Origin: Bdellovibrio sp. GT3
GTDB lineage: Bacteria > Bdellovibrionota > Bdellovibrionia > Bdellovibrionales > Bdellovibrionaceae
DNA length: 64,000 nucleotides
Direction: 5' to 3'
Assembly: GCF_037996765.1 (NCBI RefSeq)
Contig: NZ_JBBNAD010000005.1
Coordinates: 900,001-964,000 of the forward strand
Shown here in pieces: positions 16,503 through 26,062 of the stretch. The translations under genes and the position numbers were made by a program. Positions within the stretch are counted from its first letter, which is position 1, and each line of letters opens with the position of its first letter. Below the pieces are notes generated by a model. That model had not been told where the DNA came from and did no database searches. It worked only from the letters and a program-made list of their open reading frames with translations.

Positions 16503-17336
16503 ATGGGATTAAGAATTGGTACAAACGTGTCAGCATTGAATGCACAAAAAAACCTCTACATGACACGAATTAACGCAGATAAATCAATGGCGAGATTGGC
16601 ATCCGGTCAAAGGATCAATCAAGCTGCTGACGATGCCGCGGGACTTGCGATTTCAGAAAATTTAAAAGGCCAAATTCGTGGTCTGCGCCAGGCGAACAGA
16701 AATGCCAACGATGGTATCTCTCTAGTACAGGTGGCAGAAGGTAGCTTGAATGAAGTTTCTAACATGCTTATCCGCTTGAGAGAGTTGGGTGTGCAGGCAG
16801 CTTCTGACACTATCGGTGAAACAGAAAGAAAGTTCCTGGATGTTGAGTATCAACAATTGAAGTCCGAGATTCAGCGTGTAACTGAGTCGACGAAATTCAA
16901 CGGATACGAACTTCTGAACGGAACAGGCGGAATGATCGATATTCAAGTTGGTGTTAACAATGATCCATTCCAGGATCGTATTAGCTTCAACGCCGGTGCG
17001 GCGAACTCCTCACTGGACTCCTTGGGTTTGACGGCAGAGTCTGTTGGCACCAAAGAGGGCGCTCAAACGAGCTTGAGCTTGATCGATAACGCTTTGACTT
17101 CGGTGAATGCGATTCGTGCGAACTTCGGTGCGCTACAAAATCGTCTGGTATCAACATCCAATAACTTGTTGATCGCAGATGAAAACTTGTCAGCAGCGAA
17201 CTCGCGAATCAGAGACACTGACGTCGCGGCAGAGACCTCTGAAATGACAAGAAATAACATCTTGTTGCAAGCAGGTGTGTCTGTACTAGGCCAAGCCAAT
17301 CAGTCCCAGAATCTGGCACTGAAGCTTTTGGGCTAA
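16503..17336 (+). CDS. fliC: Flagellin 2
   Basis: 277 residues, strongly similar to flagellin 1 through both conserved ends (DDAAGLAISENLKGQIRGL; SRIRDTDVAAETSEMTRNNI) and equally lacking a variable central domain. The two differ mainly around residues 170-220. It should form part of the same filament, perhaps at a different position or growth stage. It has its own terminator, sigma-28-like -10 and ribosome-binding site, so it is probably expressed separately from flagellin 1. Confidence 0.95.
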   Translation: MGLRIGTNVSALNAQKNLYMTRINADKSMARLASGQRINQAADDAAGLAISENLKGQIRGLRQANRNANDGISLVQVAEGSLNEVSNMLIRLRELGVQAASDTIGETERKFLDVEYQQLKSEIQRVTESTKFNGYELLNGTGGMIDIQVGVNNDPFQDRISFNAGAANSSLDSLGLTAESVGTKEGAQTSLSLIDNALTSVNAIRANFGALQNRLVSTSNNLLIADENLSAANSRIRDTDVAAETSEMTRNNILLQAGVSVLGQANQSQNLALKLLG

Positions 17337-17366
17337 TAACGCAAAGATTAAGAATGCGAAGCGTTC

Positions 17367-17405
17367 AACCCCCGGTGGTTAATTCCATTCGGGGGTTTGT
17401 TTTTT
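17367..17405 (+). terminator. Rho-independent terminator of flagellin 2
   Basis: AACCCCCG (17367-17374) pairs with CGGGGGTT (from 17390), followed by a T-rich run. It lies ~30 nt after the flagellin 2 stop. Confidence 0.85.
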
Positions 17406-17491
17406 ATTTCAATTGATTTTCAAGTCGCTGGAATCAGCCAATTCAGTGAATTTGTGGTTGCCTCACGTCCCCAAAACTGAAATATCGAGCC

Positions 17492-18640
17492 ATGAACAAA
17501 ATTGCGATCTTTTTGCTTAGCTGCCTGACTTCTTTTTCAGCCTTTGCGACCTGGGATTTGAACGATGTTTCCTACCTGTTTCCATTGCCGCGCAAGGTAG
17601 GGCAGGATCAATTGCTTAACATTAAATCCGTGGGTGTCGGGGGGGCAATCCTTCCGGTTCGCTTCATGGATACGATTCCGCCACTTTCTCCGGTAATGAC
17701 TCCTGATCAAACCAACGATGCCTTGCGAGTGATCGCGATGCGTATCGATCCATGTTTTCCACTGCCAACTCCGATGAGCTGCCAACGTCAACTGCGTTTG
17801 GTGTGGCAACCTTTGGAAGAGGGACGCTTCAAGGCGCAAACTGTGGATGCTGCTTTGCACTCCTTCTACGTTTTGACCGATGAAGAATTTATTGCGCTTC
17901 TAAATGACCTGCAGAATTGGAAATACAAGTATCAGGTAAATACCACGGGCTTGCCTTTGCAAGTTCATCCGGTCTGGGCGCATACACAGGATAATGCTCC
18001 ATCAATTGCTGATATGAATGCTATCATTCTGAAATATGCCGGATTCAAAAATTTAAGCAGAGTGACTGCGATGGTGTTGCGTGGTGCAGGGGACATGTGG
18101 GCATTCGGTGGCTTCGATGTTAAGAACGGCAAGCTGCAAATGTTCCGAATTCAACGCACCGATCGCATGGCACAGGCATTTATTAATCGTGCTGTTCCTG
18201 CAGATCACTTCGATCAGGGTATGATTTCGCCGGCACCAGCGGGCGACGATTCCATGAATAAGATCGTGGTTAACTCCGCAAACCTTCAGACAGGGAATGA
18301 AGAACTTATCCGTAAAGAAGTCTTGGCGGCATATCGCATAGAAAACCCCAAGAACTTTCATGCTGAAAATATGGACTGTGTGAGTTGCCACGTGGCTCAG
18401 CCTGCACGTGAGTGGGCTTTGCGTAAGCGTTCCGATATCAACTATACAGACCTATTTCAGGCAGCCGCTTATCAAAATGCCAAATACAATATGCAAAACG
18501 TCACTCCGATCCTGGCGCACACTCAAAACATCAGGGCTTTCGGATACTTTATTGAAAACGTGGCAATCAGCCAGCGTGTGATTAATGAGTCTGCGGAAGT
18601 GGCAGACGTCATTAATAAATTTGTGTCTGCTCAACGGTAA
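17492..18640 (+). CDS. Exported protein with one CxxCH haem-binding motif
   Basis: 382 residues with a signal peptide (1-19, ending AFA). Most of the protein matches no family I know. It carries one c-type haem motif, CVSCH, at ~residues 293-297, preceded by ENMD and followed by VAQPARE. Two further Cys (DPCFPLPTPMSC, ~85-96) could form a disulphide. It is probably periplasmic or surface-bound; electron transfer or a peroxidase-type role is possible but unproven. Its own terminator follows. Confidence 0.72.
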   Translation: MNKIAIFLLSCLTSFSAFATWDLNDVSYLFPLPRKVGQDQLLNIKSVGVGGAILPVRFMDTIPPLSPVMTPDQTNDALRVIAMRIDPCFPLPTPMSCQRQLRLVWQPLEEGRFKAQTVDAALHSFYVLTDEEFIALLNDLQNWKYKYQVNTTGLPLQVHPVWAHTQDNAPSIADMNAIILKYAGFKNLSRVTAMVLRGAGDMWAFGGFDVKNGKLQMFRIQRTDRMAQAFINRAVPADHFDQGMISPAPAGDDSMNKIVVNSANLQTGNEELIRKEVLAAYRIENPKNFHAENMDCVSCHVAQPAREWALRKRSDINYTDLFQAAAYQNAKYNMQNVTPILAHTQNIRAFGYFIENVAISQRVINESAEVADVINKFVSAQR

Positions 18641-18670
18641 CTATCAGTTTTATTTTATTCTACATGGACA

Positions 18671-18693
18671 GGCGGCAGAAATGCCGCCTTTTT
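18671..18693 (+). terminator. Rho-independent terminator
   Basis: GGCGGCA-GAAA-TGCCGCC followed by TTTTT: a strong 7-bp GC stem with a GAAA loop, 30 nt after the haem-motif gene. Confidence 0.9.
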
Positions 18694-18816
18694 CATGTCT
18701 TTCATCCTCATCGAGTTCATCGACTTGCGTCCTCGTCCTATCTAGTTCCGAATAAGAGTTACCAAAAAAGTAACTTCCAATTACGGAACATCCAACTAAG
18801 GAAAAAGGAGAGATTC

Positions 18817-19374
18817 ATGAAGAAGCTGCTCGTTATTATGGCTGTGGGCTTGGCCGGCGTTTGGGCGAATGCGGAAACGACAGAAATGACACCAATGAAT
18901 GGTGACATGTCTATGCAAGGCAATCGCACATGGGTGTGCGGTATGCATTTTAAAGGAACTTCAAAAGGTTTCAAAGTTATCGCAGGTAAGTTTAAAACAA
19001 CTGCGTATGGTACTTTGAAATGCACAAGTTTCAAGGGCACTAAATGGAGCCGTCCTGTGAAAATCACTATGGGCGCGAAATGCTTCGGACCACAAGTGGG
19101 CCTTGGCTGGTTGAAATTCAAAGGCATCGGTACAGAGATCAGCTTGTTCAATGCAGATCCAGACGTAATCCTGGGTAAATATCTTGCTGTAAATGGTGAT
19201 GCTGCGGTGATCATCGGTGCGGGTACATTCCGTGCAGTGAAAGTCGGCTGGCCACAATTGGCTATGAATATGGCTATCAAATTGGATAAAGGCTTCGGTG
19301 CGACCGTAGGTCTTGATCACCTTTACATCTCCGAAAACGGTGGTGAAGTGATCGAACCTCCAACTCCGAACTAA
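18817..19374 (+). CDS. Small exported protein, weakly DUF992-like
   Basis: The start is ATG 18817 (MKKLLVIMAV), nine bases after AAAGGAG; a longer in-frame ATG at 18664 precedes the upstream terminator and is rejected. The signal peptide ends WANA. The ~165-residue mature part has three Cys, including WVCGMHF and LKCTSF, and Gly-rich strands toward the end. That pattern loosely recalls DUF992 (a Cys-containing exported domain ending in Gly/Ala strands), but the match is by eye only. It has its own terminator and no operon partner. Confidence 0.7.
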   Translation: MKKLLVIMAVGLAGVWANAETTEMTPMNGDMSMQGNRTWVCGMHFKGTSKGFKVIAGKFKTTAYGTLKCTSFKGTKWSRPVKITMGAKCFGPQVGLGWLKFKGIGTEISLFNADPDVILGKYLAVNGDAAVIIGAGTFRAVKVGWPQLAMNMAIKLDKGFGATVGLDHLYISENGGEVIEPPTPN

Positions 19375-19394
19375 GAGTTTGAGATAATAGAAAT

Positions 19395-19428
19395 AAAAAG
19401 AGGATCTGAAAACAGATCCTCTTTTTTT
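19395..19428. terminator. Bidirectional terminator
   Basis: AGAGGATCTG-AAAA-CAGATCCTCT flanked by A5 on the left and T7 on the right. It serves the exported-protein gene on the plus strand and the LysR gene on the minus strand; the latter's stop lies within the T-run. Confidence 0.9.
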
Positions 19429-20200
19429 ATTCCGAGATGGCTTCGGTGATATTTTCCCAAAGAACAGGATTCAGCAGCTCCGAACCAATCATCAGGACAG
19501 GTTCAGCATCTTTGGCTTTACCCCGTTTGGCTTCCGTTGGCAGATGGCCGGTTCCCCCATTGTCATTCAACCAGGAGCGACGCACGGACAGGGAATTTGA
19601 TACGAAAATATGACCAAAACGCTCCAGCTCTTTTTTGTTGGCGCGACCGTACTCGAAGCTGGATAGAACCGCATAGGAATCATTTGATTCAATCAACTCC
19701 AGTTTTTGGAAGCCCAATTCGTTGAGGTATTTGAACTTCTGGCGTCCCGGTGACTTGGAGGTGAAAATTACATCCAGATTTCCGGATAGAAAGTTGGCCT
19801 CCAATTCGTTGAGATCAAAAATATCCAGAGTGATCTTTTTAACTCCCACTTGTTCAAAACACTGGCGGCAGGTATTCATGGCAAAATCAGAAAGGCCTTC
19901 CAAGGTGCCAATATGAAGTTCACCAACCATTTGGTTGTTGCTGATCCCTTGCATTTCGGTTTCAAGTCTGCGGATGGATTTCTCAAAGATCTCTGACAGT
20001 TGAAAGGCCACAGCTGTCCAGCCGGATTTGCGTTTCGCAGAACGGTCCAACAGGACGATCTTCAGTTCATCTTCGATTTTGGCGATGATGCGTGAAAGCT
20101 GGGGCTGGCTTAGGCCCACGTGCAAAGCAGCAGCTGAAAGATTTTTAAAGTTTACTGCTTTGGCCAGAATACTCATTTCATAATAAATTTGCTGCATCAT
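19427..20200 (-). CDS. LysR-type transcriptional regulator (short)
   Basis: The N-terminal winged HTH is clear (SILAKAVNFKNLSAAALHVG then LSQPQLSRIIAKIEDELK). It is followed by a LysR-type effector domain opening with GELHIGTLEGL (~92). At 257 residues it is ~40 shorter than typical, the deficit falling in the second effector subdomain. It starts 5 nt after the ubiB-like stop, so it may be the last gene of an rnr-ubiB-lysR transcript, not divergent from its target as is usual. Target and effector are unknown. Confidence 0.85.
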   Translation of the reverse strand: MMQQIYYEMSILAKAVNFKNLSAAALHVGLSQPQLSRIIAKIEDELKIVLLDRSAKRKSGWTAVAFQLSEIFEKSIRRLETEMQGISNNQMVGELHIGTLEGLSDFAMNTCRQCFEQVGVKKITLDIFDLNELEANFLSGNLDVIFTSKSPGRQKFKYLNELGFQKLELIESNDSYAVLSSFEYGRANKKELERFGHIFVSNSLSVRRSWLNDNGGTGHLPTEAKRGKAKDAEPVLMIGSELLNPVLWENITEAISE

Positions 20201-20205
20201 TATAC

Positions 20206-21879
20206 CTAGGGCTTCTTAATGTAGTTAATAAAAGCGACGAAACTGGTTCCTATCGCAAGCCCAAAACCGATGAAGCTCATTGTGGGGATACCCGCAATGT
20301 GGTTCTCAGTCGGGTGCACAGAGATATAAGCTGAGCTTAAGATAAGCGAAGAAATAATCACTCCCAGGAAAAGCAGGTTGAATGAAGACTCGACGGACTT
20401 TTTCAGGTCAGTCAATTCAGCCACTTTCAATCTGAAGGAATGATCAGGACTGTTGATTTTGCGGAAGTAAAAGTTCAGTTGTCTTGGCAGGGCGTTCAGG
20501 AAGCTGCGCGACTCGCGGGCTATCTGAGACATTTCATCCATGACTCGTGCCGGGCCCAATTGGGTTTTTGCCAGCTCGCCAGCAAAAGATAACGAATATT
20601 GAAGAAAGTCGAAATCTTTATGCAACTTTCTGCCGATGCCTTCAATCGATACGATGGATTTGAAAAACAACATAAGCTCGACCGGAACATTGATGTGGTG
20701 TCGGGCCGCTATTCCGGATGATCTAAGTAGCAATTTACCCAGGTTTACATTCTTAAGTGTCAGGCCGTAATAAGGCGCAATCAGTTCGCGCAATTCCTTG
20801 GCAAACAGATCCACGTTCACGCGGTCCGAGAATGGCGCAAGGTCCACGTACTCGAATGCCAGGCGTTCATAGTCTTCAGTGGATAGAGCCAATAGCATAT
20901 TGGCGATCGCAGTCTGAGTGCGTTTGTTAAGGCGTCCGACCACACCAAAATCAATCAGGCCAATGTTGTTATCATTTAGAATAAAGAAGTTTCCGGCGTG
21001 CAGATCTCCGTGGAACAAGCCATCGGTGAAGACCATGCGCAGATAGGCCTGTAAAGCACGCTTAATCACTTCGTGGGAATCCACGCCTTCCCGAATTGTG
21101 CTTTCAGCACTTAAAGGCATTCCTGGAAGGGCTTCCATGATCAAAACGCGTTCCGTGGACAGATCCAGATACACCTTGGGGATTTTGATCGTGGAATCGT
21201 TCTTAAAGTTTTCCTGAAAGCGGCGAATGTTGTTGGCTTCGACGATAAAGTCCGTCTCTAGTTCCAGGGTTTTAAAATACTCTTGAACAATGGCCTGAGG
21301 ATTGAAGGGACGACTTTCAGGAACATAGGTTTCCAGCAGTTCTGACAAAAGATACAGGACATTCAAGTCATCATTGATGGTTTGGATGATACCAGGGCGT
21401 TGAACCTTGATGACAACATCCTCGCCGGTGACCAGGCGGGCACGGTGGACCTGGGCAATGCTGGCGGATCCCAGAGGCTCAGGATTAATGCTCGCAAAGA
21501 TACGATAAAGAGACTCACCGAATTCGTCCTTAAGAACTCCTTCGACGATTTCAAAGCTTATGGGTTGAACCCGGTCATGCAGTTTTTCAAATTCGTTGGT
21601 ATATGGTTCGGGAACCAGATCAGGACGAGTGGCAAGGAGTTGGCCCAACTTTACGAATGTGGGCCCCAGTTCTTCAAAGCTCATCCGCATTCGCTCAGGC
21701 ATAGAGTAAGACTCTATGTCTGAGGATGCATTCAGACGCTCAATGACGAACTTACCTAGTTTTACCTTTTCCGCGACCTTGTGAAACCCGTGTCTTGCGA
21801 ACACCCCCACGATCGTTCGAAGTCTCGCCGCGTTTTTTAGCGTCTTTCCGATTTGGCTTCCGGTCTTTAAGGCTGTCAC
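20206..21879 (-). CDS. ABC1/UbiB-family atypical kinase, membrane-anchored
   Basis: The chosen start is GTG 21879, with GGAG seven bases upstream; TTG 21930 and ATG 21903 lack a Shine-Dalgarno. Family motifs are present: the KxGQ block (FVKLGQLLATRPD), the Ala-rich loop (GSASIAQVHRARL) in place of a P-loop, HGDLHAGNF and IDFGVVG. Two C-terminal membrane helices close the protein. UbiB/ADCK proteins act as ATPases supporting ubiquinone biosynthesis or lipid handling. Even with the shortest likely start, it overlaps the rnr 3' end by 128 nt in another frame. Confidence 0.88.
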   Translation of the reverse strand: MTALKTGSQIGKTLKNAARLRTIVGVFARHGFHKVAEKVKLGKFVIERLNASSDIESYSMPERMRMSFEELGPTFVKLGQLLATRPDLVPEPYTNEFEKLHDRVQPISFEIVEGVLKDEFGESLYRIFASINPEPLGSASIAQVHRARLVTGEDVVIKVQRPGIIQTINDDLNVLYLLSELLETYVPESRPFNPQAIVQEYFKTLELETDFIVEANNIRRFQENFKNDSTIKIPKVYLDLSTERVLIMEALPGMPLSAESTIREGVDSHEVIKRALQAYLRMVFTDGLFHGDLHAGNFFILNDNNIGLIDFGVVGRLNKRTQTAIANMLLALSTEDYERLAFEYVDLAPFSDRVNVDLFAKELRELIAPYYGLTLKNVNLGKLLLRSSGIAARHHINVPVELMLFFKSIVSIEGIGRKLHKDFDFLQYSLSFAGELAKTQLGPARVMDEMSQIARESRSFLNALPRQLNFYFRKINSPDHSFRLKVAELTDLKKSVESSFNLLFLGVIISSLILSSAYISVHPTENHIAGIPTMSFIGFGLAIGTSFVAFINYIKKP

Positions 21880-24370
21880 TGTTCTTCTCCGAGTATTCGT
21901 CATTGTCGCGAATTTTGCTTTGCTCTGCAAATTGCAGTTTTTTGCTTAGCTTGGGTTTATCTTCGGAATCCTGCCCTTGAGTTTTGCGGAATTCTGAAGG
22001 CCCCAGGATCATACGCAGCAAGTTTTCGTCAGGTCCTTTGCTGCGTTCTTCTCCTTCTGGTCGGAATTGGAAAGCCTTTTGGGCTTTCTGTACTTTTTCT
22101 TCCTGACCTTTTTGTTCAGAACGTTTATCGCCAAAGAATCTGGATTTTTGATTTGGATTTCGTTCTTCACGTTGTGCAGGTTTGGGGCCTCGCTCTTCAT
22201 GACGACGACTTTTTTGGTCTTTACGTCCTTGGCGATCCTCTTTAAGGCTGTAGGACTTCTCATTGGGGCTGGAGCGACGATCGTTCGAACGGCGATCATT
22301 GCCGCGACGACGTTCCTCGCCCTGCCACTCTTTAGGCTCTTCTTTTTTGCGCAGACGATTCAAATACTTTTCAGCGGAGCGGGCTGCTGGGGATTTCTTG
22401 TCACCCGTTTCGTCATCGATGTCTTCGTCCATTTCGTCATTGATTTCCATGCCGGCTTTAACGAAATTGATCTGACCTAATTCAGGATCTGCTGCTGCAA
22501 CCTGAATTCTGATGCTGTCACCGATATTAAAAGACATGCCAGAGCGTCTTGCTGTCAGGCGAAGATTCTCTTCGTCGAATTCCCATTTATCGTGGCCCAA
22601 ATCGTCCAAGCGAACCAAGCCATCAATATCGTACTCACGCAAAAGAACGAAGATACCGAATTTTGCAACAGAGCTGATCATGCCATCAAATTCCTGACCC
22701 AGGAATTTCTCCATGAAGCGGGCTTTCTTGATGGATTGAACCTGGCGTTCCGCTTTGGTTGAGCGTTGCTCGGCAGCTGAAAGAATTGTCCCGGCACTTG
22801 CCAAATCATCTTCACTTATCAGGCGGTATTGATTGGATTTCACCACTTGAGTCTTTAGAAGGCGGTGAATGATCAAATCCGGATAACGACGAATTGGAGA
22901 TGTGAAGTGGGCATAGTATTCAAAGCCCAAACCAAAGTGTCCTACATTGTTCGGACTATATTTTGCCTGACTCATTGATCTTAGAGTCAGGATATTTAGA
23001 ATCTGTGCTTCTGGACGATTCTCAAACTCTTCCAAGGCTTTGGTTAAACGCTTTTGCAGTTTTCCCTGGCCCAGTTTGGTTTTTCCACCAAAGGTCGCCA
23101 TGTACTTCTCTAAAGTGCGGATCGCCATTTCATTCGGTGGTTCATGGATACGATAAAGAGCAGGAACAGTTTTACCGTGCAGGAATTTTGCCACGGCCAC
23201 GTTTGCCGCCAACATCATTTCTTCGATAAGTCTGTGGGCGAAAAGGCGTTCAGATCTTTGGATATCGATGGGCACACCGGCGCCGTCAATCACAAGTTCC
23301 GTCTCTGGAATTTCCAGATCCAAGGAACCTTCTTTAAAGCGTTTTGCCATAAGAATTTTTGCGAGGTCAGCCAAGCGCAGAATTCCATCTTTTACGTGAT
23401 CGAACTTTTCTGCACCATTGCCGTCGATAACTTCCTGGGCTTCGCCATACGTTACGCGGGCTTTTGATTCCATGACAGCTTCATAGAAATCAGAGCGAGT
23501 CATCTCTCCGGTAAAGTCGAACTGCATTTCGGCCACCATACACAAGCGTGGCACATGAGGATTTAAGGAGCACAGTCCATTACTAAGAACTTCCGGAAGC
23601 ATTGGAACAACGAAATTAGGGAAGTAAACAGAAGTTCCACGCTCGTAAGCATCACGGTCAATCGGGGAGCCGACTTGAACGTAGTGACTGACGTCCGCGA
23701 TAGCGACATAAAGAAGGAATCCCTCTGGGTTGGTCTCCACATAGACGGCGTCATCGAAATCCTTCGCGGTGGCTCCGTCGATTGTGATCAGAGACATCTC
23801 ACGAAGGTCTTTGCGGCCTTTGTAGTCTTTCTCGTCAGGGACTTCTTTGTAGTGCTTGGCCTGTTCAAGGGTTTCTGCGGAAAAATCCTGGGGGATTCCC
23901 GAGGACAGGATAACGCGTTTAATGTCAGTCAAAGGATCCAAAGCGTTGCCGATGACAGAAGTAACTTTTCCTGTGAACGACTTTCCATCCTCTGGGTAAC
24001 TGATGACTTCTGCGGCGACAAGTTCCTTGTCCTTCGCATTCATTGAATCTTCGATTTTGATTTTTAAATCCTGGCCCCAGCCTTTGCCCTCATCGCGCAA
24101 AATTCCCAATCGGTCATTCAGGCGATAGAATCTGCCGACAAAGGTTTTTGTGCCACGTTGAACGACGCGAATGACTTCTCCACGAAAGCGTTCGCCACCT
24201 TTTTCTGGATAGACTTCGACCGTGACTTTGTCATTGGTCATTACGCCTTCCATGGAATTACGAGGGATGTAGACGTCAGGATGTTCTTTGTCTTCTGGGA
24301 TGAAGAATCCGAAGCCATCTGGATGTCTTTTAATTGTGCCGGTGAGGATTTTCTTTTTTTGCGTGCTCAA
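21752..24370 (-). CDS. rnr: Ribonuclease R with basic C-terminal extension
   Basis: The start is TTG 24370 with AAGGAAG six bases upstream. 872 residues: N-terminal cold-shock/OB domains (GTIKRHPDGFGFFIPED), the RNB catalytic domain with metal-binding Asp residues in TIDGATAKDFDDAVY, then an S1 domain (~ FDGMISSVAKFGIFV). The last ~170 residues are a Lys/Arg/Glu/Asp-rich extension that is longer than in E. coli. The enzyme degrades structured RNA 3' to 5'. The basic tail may bind RNA or ribosomes. Its end overlaps ubiB. Confidence 0.95.
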   Translation of the reverse strand: MSTQKKKILTGTIKRHPDGFGFFIPEDKEHPDVYIPRNSMEGVMTNDKVTVEVYPEKGGERFRGEVIRVVQRGTKTFVGRFYRLNDRLGILRDEGKGWGQDLKIKIEDSMNAKDKELVAAEVISYPEDGKSFTGKVTSVIGNALDPLTDIKRVILSSGIPQDFSAETLEQAKHYKEVPDEKDYKGRKDLREMSLITIDGATAKDFDDAVYVETNPEGFLLYVAIADVSHYVQVGSPIDRDAYERGTSVYFPNFVVPMLPEVLSNGLCSLNPHVPRLCMVAEMQFDFTGEMTRSDFYEAVMESKARVTYGEAQEVIDGNGAEKFDHVKDGILRLADLAKILMAKRFKEGSLDLEIPETELVIDGAGVPIDIQRSERLFAHRLIEEMMLAANVAVAKFLHGKTVPALYRIHEPPNEMAIRTLEKYMATFGGKTKLGQGKLQKRLTKALEEFENRPEAQILNILTLRSMSQAKYSPNNVGHFGLGFEYYAHFTSPIRRYPDLIIHRLLKTQVVKSNQYRLISEDDLASAGTILSAAEQRSTKAERQVQSIKKARFMEKFLGQEFDGMISSVAKFGIFVLLREYDIDGLVRLDDLGHDKWEFDEENLRLTARRSGMSFNIGDSIRIQVAAADPELGQINFVKAGMEINDEMDEDIDDETGDKKSPAARSAEKYLNRLRKKEEPKEWQGEERRRGNDRRSNDRRSSPNEKSYSLKEDRQGRKDQKSRRHEERGPKPAQREERNPNQKSRFFGDKRSEQKGQEEKVQKAQKAFQFRPEGEERSKGPDENLLRMILGPSEFRKTQGQDSEDKPKLSKKLQFAEQSKIRDNDEYSEKNSDSLKDRKPNRKDAKKRGETSNDRGGVRKTRVSQGRGKGKTR

Positions 24371-24422
24371 GGTTGCTTCCTTTTACTAGGAACATGTTAG
24401 CACACTTGATCACGATGTAAAA

Positions 24423-24448
24423 AAAAAGGGACCCGAAGGTCCCTTTTT
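24423..24448 (-). terminator. Terminator after the first porin gene
   Basis: AAAAAGGGACC-CGAA-GGTCCCTTTTT is a symmetrical hairpin with T-runs on both strands. It terminates the minus-strand porin that ends at 24452. Confidence 0.85.
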
Positions 24449-24451
24449 GAC

Positions 24452-25540
24452 TTAGAAGCTTGCAAGCGCTCCCAAAGTTAACATGTGGGCGTATTTTGTG
24501 GGATTATTGTCAGAATCTTTGAAGGCCTGCTCATCCGCTTCATCTGCACGGAATTCAACGTAGGCATTGAAGTTTTCACTTAAACCGATTTTGTCTGAAA
24601 GAGTCAGGGAATTCACCTTGTCAGCGCCATTGTAAACACCAGCCAAGCCACCTTCGGACATATGCATTGCTCCACGGATCATTTCATAACGAGCGGACAA
24701 TGTATTATTCCAAAGTTTATAGCTGATGAGGCCAATCGTTGAGTCACTCCAGCCACTCGTACCCAAGTCTGTGGAATATGTTTTTGAGTCGTAGGTTACA
24801 GCCGCCAAAAGATTTTCAGTGATTCTGTAAGAAGCCCAAACATTGGAAGCCGCATTTTGAACACGGTCATTGGCTGCAGTACCAGCGTCTTTACCGAAGT
24901 AGTAAGCCGCGAACCATTGAAGGTCACCCATAGTTCCATTCGCAGATAATTCAGTGGTCTTTGTCGGCGTATAGTCATCGCCATACATATTATAGTTGGA
25001 CTGATTGTAAGTGCTTAGGGTTGCCGTTAATAGATCGTTTACGATGTACTTTGCGCGCAAACCTTCGCCATAACCCGGTGTGATTCCTTGGAATCCAATG
25101 GAGTATCCATAAAAGATATTTTCGGATCTTAAGACTGATTCATATCCCATAGTGGTCATGAAGCGACCGGCCCCAATATAAAGATTAGGGAGAGGTTTGT
25201 AGTAGATCTCCACTTGATCCAAGATGCCGAAATTGTTTTTGCTGGAAGAGCCTGGAGCTGATTCGTAGCTGATTGGATTGAAAACCAAACGAGCCAGCAC
25301 GGAAAGCTTGTCTGTTTCCTTTTTTGCCAGAATTTGCGTGGTGTTCAGTCTATATGTACCGTCTTGAGCAGCCCCGGAAAACGGAACTTCTGTGCCACCG
25401 GCCACCGTTGGATTACCGCCGGTTGAATTGTATGTGTAGTCAAAAGCAATCTCACCGTTCACCGTAATTCCACCAATATCCGCTGCAAATACAGAAGAAG
25501 AGGTGAGAAGTGTTAAAGCCGCTATTTTGATAATACGCAC
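24452..25540 (-). CDS. Outer-membrane beta-barrel porin-like protein
   Basis: The start is GTG 25540, with AAGGAG six to seven bases upstream; it begins a signal peptide (MRIIKIAALTLLTSSSVFA). The longer ATG at 25612 adds an unlikely charged leader. The ~345-residue mature part is a series of alternating, Tyr/Asn/Gly-rich strands ending in a Phe (ALASF), the classical outer-membrane C-terminus. It probably forms a diffusion channel. Substrate cannot be read from the sequence. Confidence 0.82.
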   Translation of the reverse strand: MRIIKIAALTLLTSSSVFAADIGGITVNGEIAFDYTYNSTGGNPTVAGGTEVPFSGAAQDGTYRLNTTQILAKKETDKLSVLARLVFNPISYESAPGSSSKNNFGILDQVEIYYKPLPNLYIGAGRFMTTMGYESVLRSENIFYGYSIGFQGITPGYGEGLRAKYIVNDLLTATLSTYNQSNYNMYGDDYTPTKTTELSANGTMGDLQWFAAYYFGKDAGTAANDRVQNAASNVWASYRITENLLAAVTYDSKTYSTDLGTSGWSDSTIGLISYKLWNNTLSARYEMIRGAMHMSEGGLAGVYNGADKVNSLTLSDKIGLSENFNAYVEFRADEADEQAFKDSDNNPTKYAHMLTLGALASF

Positions 25541-26062
25541 TGTTGTCTCCTTGAAAATTGAATCCTTTATATTGGATTTGTTTACTTGTGGTTTGTCATT
25601 TACGGGCTTCATCCTAGGACTATGGTCTAGGTGTGTAATGTAAAATGAAAGTCAAACTCGACCATGATCCAGTCAGATGACAGTAAATTCGCTGTTGCGT
25701 CAATTAATGTGATTATGAGCGCAAAATCGCGTCGCATTTTTTGTGGATAACCTCAATTTCAGAGGGGAGTTGAGGAAAATATCAGGATCAATTTGTCTGC
25801 ACAAAATTCGCTGCTGTCGCGGTTTTCATCGGCGAGTGGATGGATTTTTACTTCGTCTTTATATAAAGGAAACATAAAAATATTTGCGCGGATTTTTTCG
25901 CGAGGTCTAGCTAAGCAATTGCTCCACTTTTTAGTTCGCGGGATGTTTCCCGGCATTTTTGTTGTTGATCTTGCCGAAGGTCCTAATTAGCCTTTTTGTA
26001 TAAAGATAAAACTTTTAAACGAATTGAAAGTTCATTTTGCAACGAAACGAAAGGATGCATCT
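25541..26062. other. Divergent promoter region between two porin genes
   Basis: 522 nt, AT-rich, between divergent porin genes. Two overlapping ~65-codon ORFs (25759-25956 minus, 25793-25990 plus) lack protein character and clear ribosome-binding sites. An imperfect palindrome (CCTAGGAC ... GTCTAGG) lies near 25613-25631. I see no RNA gene. Confidence 0.5.

Noticed and set aside
18664-18816. Upstream in-frame start for the exported protein at 18817
   Set aside because: It would have to be translated through the preceding terminator; the AAAGGAG before ATG 18817 decides it.
25759-25990. Two overlapping ~65-codon ORFs between the porins
   Set aside because: They are mutually antisense, lack ribosome-binding sites and resemble no protein.
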